Translations under genes and position numbers: made by a program | Shown: in pieces, positions 59,532 through 64,000 of the stretch | Layout: every line of letters starts with the position of its first letter | How positions within the stretch are numbered: position 1 is the first letter of the stretch | The notes under the pieces: model-generated | Databases searched by the model: none | The model's input: the letters and a program-made list of their open reading frames with translations, nothing else | Told to the model about the DNA's origin: nothing | Origin: an uncultured Pelagibacteraceae bacterium | GTDB lineage: Bacteria; Pseudomonadota; Alphaproteobacteria; Pelagibacterales; Pelagibacteraceae | Length of the DNA: 64,000 nt | NCBI GenBank assembly: GCA_902591045.1 | Contig: CACIZC010000004.1 | Location: 1 to 64,000, forward strand | Direction: 5' to 3'

Positions 59532-59942
59532 TTATTTAAGTAAAACTAAGGCTTGTCCAAACTCTACAGCCTGACCATCTTGAACTAAAATTTTTTTAAT
59601 CTCCCCATCAGAAGTTGACGGAACATGATTCATTGTCTTCATAGCCTCAACAATCATTATAGTTTGTCCTTTTTTTATTTTCTGACCTACCTCAACAAAC
59701 TTCTTTGCACCTGGCTCTGGAGCTAAATATGCCGTACCTATTATGGGCGATGTAACTTTTGTTCCGCTTCCTTCATCTTTGGGAACAGTTAATCCTGGCT
59801 TGTGTGCGGTAATACTACTATTAGAAACTGAATTCTTAGCAACTTTTATCTTTTTATCACCATCTTGATACTCAATCTCTGATAGTCCAAATTCTTCCAG
59901 ATATTCTTTAAGTTCTTTAATTAGTTTCTTGTCAATTTTCAT
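59532..59942 (-). CDS. accB: Acetyl-CoA carboxylase biotin carboxyl carrier protein
   Basis: A 136-residue carrier. The biotinylated lysine is K102 in VEAMKTMNHV. An N-terminal domain of about 35 residues (KLIKELKEYLEEFGLSEIEYQDGDKKIKVAK) is followed by a flexible linker and the biotinyl beta-barrel with SPIIGTAYLAPEPGAKKFVEVGQKIKKGQ. It carries carboxybiotin to the AccAD transferase. It shares its first base with the end of aroQ, and accC follows after 3 bp, so the three are one operon. Confidence 0.96.
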   Translation of the reverse strand: MKIDKKLIKELKEYLEEFGLSEIEYQDGDKKIKVAKNSVSNSSITAHKPGLTVPKDEGSGTKVTSPIIGTAYLAPEPGAKKFVEVGQKIKKGQTIMIVEAMKTMNHVPSTSDGEIKKILVQDGQAVEFGQALVLLK

Positions 59943-60382
59943 TATTTATTTATTATTTTTTTAATTCCATCGAGAGCCATTATATATCCTTCAACTCCAA
60001 AACCGCAAATTATTCCGTCAGCCGCTTTGCTGATTAGAGATTTATGCCTGAAATCTTCTCTTTTGTAAATATTTGTTATGTGCAACTCTATAGTTGGTTT
60101 TTTGACTGCCAGTAATGCATCAAGAATTGCAACTGAGGTATGGGTATATCCACCAGCATTGATTACAATACCATCATGTTGTTTTCTAGCCTCTTGAATA
60201 AAATTTACAATTTCTCCCTCCACGTTTGATTGCTTGAAATCTAATTCAAGGTCGATTTTTTTTGAATGTTTTTCACATTCTTTTTTTATTTGATCTAAAG
60301 AATCCTTACCGTATTTATCCTTTTCTCTTACCCCAAGAAGATTGAGGTTTGGTCCATTAATAACAAGGATTTTTAGTTTCAT
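59942..60382 (-). CDS. aroQ: 3-dehydroquinate dehydratase, type II
   Basis: A 146-residue shikimate-pathway enzyme. Signatures: ILVINGPNLNLLGVREKDKYG at the N-terminus with the catalytic Tyr of the lid loop, FKQSNVEGEIVNFIQEA, INAGGYTHTSVAILDAL and ELHITNIYKREDFRHKSLIS with the catalytic His. It dehydrates 3-dehydroquinate. The order aroQ-accB-accC is conserved in alphaproteobacteria. It is divergent from thiS with a 33-bp gap that includes TATAAT at 60388-60393 on the plus strand. Confidence 0.96.
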   Translation of the reverse strand: MKLKILVINGPNLNLLGVREKDKYGKDSLDQIKKECEKHSKKIDLELDFKQSNVEGEIVNFIQEARKQHDGIVINAGGYTHTSVAILDALLAVKKPTIELHITNIYKREDFRHKSLISKAADGIICGFGVEGYIMALDGIKKIINK

Positions 60383-60415
60383 TTTGATATAATAAAAACT
60401 TAAAATATCTTAATT

Positions 60416-60619
60416 ATGGCAAAAATACAATTAAACGGTAAAAAACTAAAAATTCAAAGAAATTTGACTATCAACGAACTTGTTAAGAAATATAAGCTCA
60501 AGGAAGATAAAGTGGCCATTGAATTGAACGGAACAATTTTACCTAAACACGTCTACAAGAAGAAAAAGATCAAAAATAATGATAAAATTGAAATAGTCCA
60601 ATTTATTGGAGGAGGGTAA
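60416..60619 (+). CDS. thiS: Sulfur carrier protein ThiS
   Basis: A 67-residue ubiquitin-fold protein. It starts with the typical QLNGKKLKI strand, has [12 protein letters not shown] in the middle, and ends in GGG, which supplies the terminal Gly-Gly that is thiocarboxylated for thiazole formation. It donates sulfur to ThiG. Its stop overlaps the thiG start by one base. Compared with the family it has additional lysines but normal length. Confidence 0.94.
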   Translation: MAKIQLNGKKLKIQRNLTINELVKKYKLKEDKVAIELNGTILPKHVYKKKKIKNNDKIEIVQFIGGG

Positions 60620-61392
60620 TGAAAAAAGAAATCTTCAAAGTTGGTAGTCAAATAATTAAATCAAGATTAATTGTGGGAACTGGAAAATATAAAAATTTTA
60701 AACAGACCGCCGAAGCAGTCAAAGCTTCTGGCGCTGACATGGTAACAGTTGCAGTTAGACGTGTTAATATTTTAGATAAAAAAAAACCGGTTTTGATGGA
60801 CTATCTAAACCCTAAAAAAATTATATATTTACCTAACACCGCAGGATGTTTTACATCCGAAGATGCTCTTAGAACTTTAAGATTAGCTAGAGAGATGGGT
60901 GGTTGGAAATTAGTAAAACTAGAAGTTCTCGGAGACAAAAAAACTCTCTATCCAAATATGATTGAAACTCTAAAATCAACAAAGGTTCTTGTTAAAGAAG
61001 GTTTCCGTGTAATGGTTTACTGTTCAGACGATCCCATAATCGCAAAAAAATTAGAGGATCTTGGCGCTTCAGCTATCATGCCTTTAGCATCACCAATAGG
61101 TTCAGGAAGAGGGATTAGAAATAAATTAAATTTATCAATAATTATTAAAAATTGTAAAGTTCCTGTAATTGTGGATGCAGGTATAGGCACTGCTTCAGAC
61201 GCAACAATTGCGATGGAGTTAGGTTGTGATGGGGTTTTAATAAATACAGCAATAGCAAAAGCAAAAAATCCTATTATGATGGCAAAATCTATGAAGCACG
61301 CAGTAATAGCGGGCAGACAATCATACTTGGCTGGAAGAATTAAAATTCAAAAATACGGAAACCCAAGCAGTCCCAACAAAGGTTTAATTTAA
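60619..61392 (+). CDS. thiG: Thiazole synthase ThiG
   Basis: A 257-residue TIM-barrel enzyme that forms the thiazole phosphate of thiamin from deoxyxylulose phosphate, dehydroglycine and ThiS thiocarboxylate. Motifs: [33 protein letters not shown], the active-site Lys in [44 protein letters not shown] and [29 protein letters not shown]. Related SAR11 strains keep thiazole synthesis but lack thiC and need an external pyrimidine (established knowledge); thiC is not in this window. The last 9 bp overlap the convergent RNase gene. Confidence 0.96.
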   Translation: MKKEIFKVGSQIIKSRLIVGTGKYKNFKQTAEAVKASGADMVTVAVRRVNILDKKKPVLMDYLNPKKIIYLPNTAGCFTSEDALRTLRLAREMGGWKLVKLEVLGDKKTLYPNMIETLKSTKVLVKEGFRVMVYCSDDPIIAKKLEDLGASAIMPLASPIGSGRGIRNKLNLSIIIKNCKVPVIVDAGIGTASDATIAMELGCDGVLINTAIAKAKNPIMMAKSMKHAVIAGRQSYLAGRIKIQKYGNPSSPNKGLI

Positions 61393-63183
61393 TCTTTTTC
61401 TTCGTCTCGTCCACAATATCTTACCCAACCCTTCGTTAGATTTTTTTTTATTTTTCTTGTGTGCTTTATTAATGTTTATAATGTTATTCTTATTTCCTAC
61501 AGCTATAGTTTTAAAGCTTTCTATTTTATTTATTATTTTTTTATTTTTATTTAACAAATGTATTTTATATTCAGGAATAATCAAAGATTCATCACCAAGT
61601 ATATTGATTTTAAATTTATATTTTTTTTCGAAAAAAACTATTTCTTTTGCAAAAAAAGTATTTAAAAAAGCACAAACTTTTTCAGGTATGTAAGCAGATA
61701 TAATTTTTGTTTTGTTAGAAAAAGCCAGCATTTCTATTTTTTTAATTATCTTTTGAGCAAAAGATTCAAGAGACAAATTTGTTTCCCATTTGATCGAGCT
61801 TTCCTTAAGTCTTTGACGAGTCATTTCAAGAAGACCAAAGTTACTTATTCTACCAATCTGAATTTTTGCTCTGTCTAATTTTAGTTTTTCTTTAATTTTT
61901 CTTTCTACCAGCCTTTTGTTATGGAAATTCATCATGTCAATAAAATCTATTACTATAAGACCAGATAAATCTCTTATTTTCATTTGCCTTGCTATCTCTT
62001 CAGCTGCCTCAAGGTTAGTGTTTACGGCAGTTTTTTCTATGTTGATTTGTTTAGTAGATTGTCCAGAGTTAATATCTATGGCAACCAGAGCCTCAGTTGG
62101 ATTAATAACTAAATACCCGCCTGATTTTAGTTTTACAACAGGATCAAATATTTTGTTTAAATCTTTTTCAATATCTTCACTGTGAAATAAAGGAATTTTT
62201 CCTCTATATTTTTTAACATATTTAGCATTTCTCGGCATAAATTGTTTCATAAAAGATTTTGCTTTTTGATATCCATCATTGCCTTCTATATAAACATATT
62301 TAGTATCATTATCGTAGATATCTCTTAAAGCTCTTTTTATAATGTCACCTTCTTCATGAATTAAAATTGGCGCGGTAGAATTTATAGCTTTATTTTTAAT
62401 TTCTTCCCAAACTGCTACAGTATTTTCGAGGTCATTATTAATTTCATTCTTAGTTTTTCTTGCTCCTGCAGTTCTTACTATTAGACCCATATTTTTTGGA
62501 ATTTCTATGCTTCTTAAAATTTGTCTGACTCTGTTTCTGTCTTCATAATTAAAAATTTTTCTTGAGATACCACCACCTTTTGCTGTATTTGGCATCAAAA
62601 CAATGTATTTACCAGCCAAAGATATAAAGGTTGTTAGAGCAGCTCCTTTTTGACCTCTTTCTTCTTTTATAACTTGAATAAGGATAACTTGACCGGGTTT
62701 TATTACTTCTTGAATTCTATATCTTTTTACACCGTATCTATTTCTTAACTTTTCTCTTATGTTATTTTCTGTTTTTACAGATGATTGATCTTTAGATTCG
62801 GAATTTTCTTGATTTTCTAGCTGAACTTGATTTTCCTGAATATTTTCAGAGTCTTTTTTATCTGTATCTTCGTTTGTATCTTTTAAATCTTCTCGAATTT
62901 TTTCTTCAGCTTTTTGTAATTCCTTCTTATCCTCTACAGGAATTTGATAATAATCAGATTGAATATCATTAAACGCTAAGAATCCGTGTCTTTCTCTACC
63001 AAAATTTACAAATGCCGCTTGAAGAGACGGTTCGACCCTGCTTATTTTTCCTAAATAGATATTACTTTTTAAATTGAGGCTATTTTTGTTTTCAGACTCA
63101 TACTCTTCGATATTACCGTCTGATTTAAGTACAATTCTAGTTTCCTCTGGATGCAATGCATCGATATATAAATTCTTTTCCAT
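61384..63183 (-). CDS. rne: Ribonuclease E/G family, short form without zinc-link
   Basis: A 599-residue endoribonuclease. An S1 domain near the N-terminus is split by a charged insert (about 90-140, [22 protein letters not shown]). The catalytic acidic residues are D370 in [12 protein letters not shown] and D413 in VIDFIDMM, spaced 43 residues as in E. coli RNase E (D303/D346). After [18 protein letters not shown] there is no CPxCxG zinc-link: the residues that hold the tetramer are missing. There is no long C-terminal scaffold as in E. coli, only a basic tail. It processes rRNA and degrades mRNA. It is divergent from the PBP gene. Confidence 0.92.
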   Translation of the reverse strand: MEKNLYIDALHPEETRIVLKSDGNIEEYESENKNSLNLKSNIYLGKISRVEPSLQAAFVNFGRERHGFLAFNDIQSDYYQIPVEDKKELQKAEEKIREDLKDTNEDTDKKDSENIQENQVQLENQENSESKDQSSVKTENNIREKLRNRYGVKRYRIQEVIKPGQVILIQVIKEERGQKGAALTTFISLAGKYIVLMPNTAKGGGISRKIFNYEDRNRVRQILRSIEIPKNMGLIVRTAGARKTKNEINNDLENTVAVWEEIKNKAINSTAPILIHEEGDIIKRALRDIYDNDTKYVYIEGNDGYQKAKSFMKQFMPRNAKYVKKYRGKIPLFHSEDIEKDLNKIFDPVVKLKSGGYLVINPTEALVAIDINSGQSTKQINIEKTAVNTNLEAAEEIARQMKIRDLSGLIVIDFIDMMNFHNKRLVERKIKEKLKLDRAKIQIGRISNFGLLEMTRQRLKESSIKWETNLSLESFAQKIIKKIEMLAFSNKTKIISAYIPEKVCAFLNTFFAKEIVFFEKKYKFKINILGDESLIIPEYKIHLLNKNKKIINKIESFKTIAVGNKNNIININKAHKKNKKKSNEGLGKILWTRRRKRLN

Positions 63184-63345
63184 GATAAATGAAACCTGTT
63201 CATAATATTAAATTTTGATAAATTATTTTTTAACTTTAAACTCATAAATAGTAATATACATTTTTTTAGGAAAAAAGACAGTTTTATAATTTTAATAATG
63301 CCTTAAGATAGCCAAAATTAGGGATTTACCTAGGAATTCAGCATT

Positions 63346-64000
63346 ATGAAGAAAACTTTTAGATTCGCAGCCAAAGCATCAATCCTTGTATTATTGATAA
63401 TAATTTTTTTAGTATTTTCAGCGTTTTGGTACTTTTCTTATGGTTTACCAGATTATAAAAAATTATCTAATTATGAACCATCAGTTTTAAGTAGAGTCTA
63501 TTCAGAAAATGGTCAGTTAATAGGAGAATTTTCTGTAGAGAAAAGACTTTTTATTCCCTACGATTCTATTCCGGAAAAAGTAATTAACTCTTTTTTATCA
63601 GCAGAGGATAAAAACTTTTTTAACCACCCCGGTGTTGACGCTAAGGGCGTAACTAGAGCTTTAATCAAAAATATAAGCAATATATTATCTGACAAGAGGT
63701 TAGAAGGAGCATCTACAATTACCCAACAAGTAGCTAAAAACTTCCTTTTAACAAACGAGGTTTCTTTAAAAAGAAAAATAAAAGAAGCAATTTTGGCTTT
63801 TAGAATAGAGAAAGCTTATTCAAAAAAAAGAATTTTAGAATTATATCTTAACGAGATTTATCTTGGAAAAGGAACATATGGAGTTGCCTCTGCCAGCTTA
63901 GAGTATTTTAATAAATCGGTTAAAGAGCTTAGCTACAACGAATCTGCTCTTTTAGCAGCGCTACCTAAAGCGCCAAGCAAATACAATCCATACAAATCTA
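63346..64000 (+). CDS. mrcA: Class A penicillin-binding protein (PBP1a type), N-terminal part (truncated by window edge)
   Basis: The frame is open from the ATG 63346 to the window end, giving 218 residues. One N-terminal transmembrane helix (SILVLLIIIFLVFSAFWYFSY) is followed by the glycosyltransferase family 51 domain: SAEDKNFFNHPGVDAKGVTRA with the catalytic Glu, EGASTITQQVAKNFLL, and KEAILAFRIEKAYSKKRILELYLNEIYLGKGTYGVASAS. It polymerises peptidoglycan glycan strands; the transpeptidase domain lies outside. The 162-bp gap to the rne start on the other strand holds only divergent promoter and leader DNA; no structure I would call. In many alphaproteobacteria an amidase gene stands between them, absent here. 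Confidence 0.93.
   Translation, partial: MKKTFRFAAKASILVLLIIIFLVFSAFWYFSYGLPDYKKLSNYEPSVLSRVYSENGQLIGEFSVEKRLFIPYDSIPEKVINSFLSAEDKNFFNHPGVDAKGVTRALIKNISNILSDKRLEGASTITQQVAKNFLLTNEVSLKRKIKEAILAFRIEKAYSKKRILELYLNEIYLGKGTYGVASASLEYFNKSVKELSYNESALLAALPKAPSKYNPYKS

Noticed and set aside
1-64000. CRISPR arrays, insertion sequences, prophage or integrative elements, tRNA and rRNA genes
   Set aside because: No repeat-spacer pattern, transposase, integrase, phage structural gene, cloverleaf or rRNA segment was seen on either strand.

Overview
The window looks like a chromosome segment of a free-living, genome-streamlined marine alphaproteobacterium of the SAR11 (Pelagibacterales) type. I infer this from the very AT-rich sequence, Lys/Asn/Ile-rich proteins, almost no intergenic space, many 1-14 bp gene overlaps, a high share of solute-binding-protein transporters, a tandem glycine riboswitch in front of gcvT, and the absence of insertion sequences, phage genes, CRISPR arrays, tRNAs or rRNAs. 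No region looks horizontally acquired.

Layout. 1-2.0 kb: end of ccdA, msrB, glutaredoxin, a TIGR03643-type protein and a LysE exporter. 2.1-8.8 kb: a branched-chain-amino-acid-family ABC importer (SBP, hairpin, LivH/M/G/F) run together with AzlC/AzlD and a CsiD/GlaH-type glutarate hydroxylase. 8.7-15.7 kb: an AbrB-family membrane protein, a ProC-like reductase and a second LIV-type ABC transporter whose binding protein is convergent. 15.9-25.3 kb: CsaA-like protein, LysE exporter, then acnA-prpD-tctCBA, a 2OG-Fe(II) oxygenase and TerC. 25.4-32.9 kb: a DctPQM TRAP transporter with a hairpin between dctP and dctQ, small membrane and TPR proteins, and the 5-oxoprolinase genes pxpA / pxpBC in divergent arrangement. 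32.9-37.4 kb: tandem glycine riboswitch and gcvT-gcvH-gcvP. 37.4-44.1 kb: a lipid-modification block (flavoprotein, DUF1365, Cfa-type methyltransferase, DUF3833 lipoprotein, SDR), TspO, a DAO-type oxidase, a YIP1-like protein and a 44-residue zinc-ribbon-like protein. 44.1-51.3 kb: hisI, folE, acuI, LysR, bactofilin, rhomboid, rseP, HU, amtB. 51.4-58.1 kb: 1-Cys BCP, glycosyltransferase-like protein, HCCA-isomerase-like protein, ABA4-like protein, recX, cysQ flanked by two very small genes, mnmA, an unassigned structured RNA with its own terminator, and an orphan membrane protein. 58.0-64 kb: a tiny basic ORF, accC-accB-aroQ, thiS-thiG, RNase E/G and the start of a class A PBP.

How the genes fit together. 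Most of the window is uptake and oxidation of small organic acids and amino compounds: two LIV-type ABC systems, a TRAP and a TTT system, amino-acid exporters, GlaH, aconitase/PrpD, 5-oxoprolinase and the glycine cleavage system. Two transporter operons place a strong hairpin exactly between the binding-protein gene and the membrane-component gene, which would give an excess of binding protein. A second theme is oxidative or light stress: MsrB, BCP, the Cfa/flavoprotein block, TspO and the ABA4-like protein.

The most unusual items are the structured RNA at 56812-56989 (three GNRA hairpins, a putative 7-bp pseudoknot, a long-range closing helix and an intrinsic terminator, not recognised as a known family), several genes of under 60 codons (44-, 45-, 59- and 27-residue products), the hairpins abutting permease start codons, and an RNase E/G that lacks the zinc-link cysteines.
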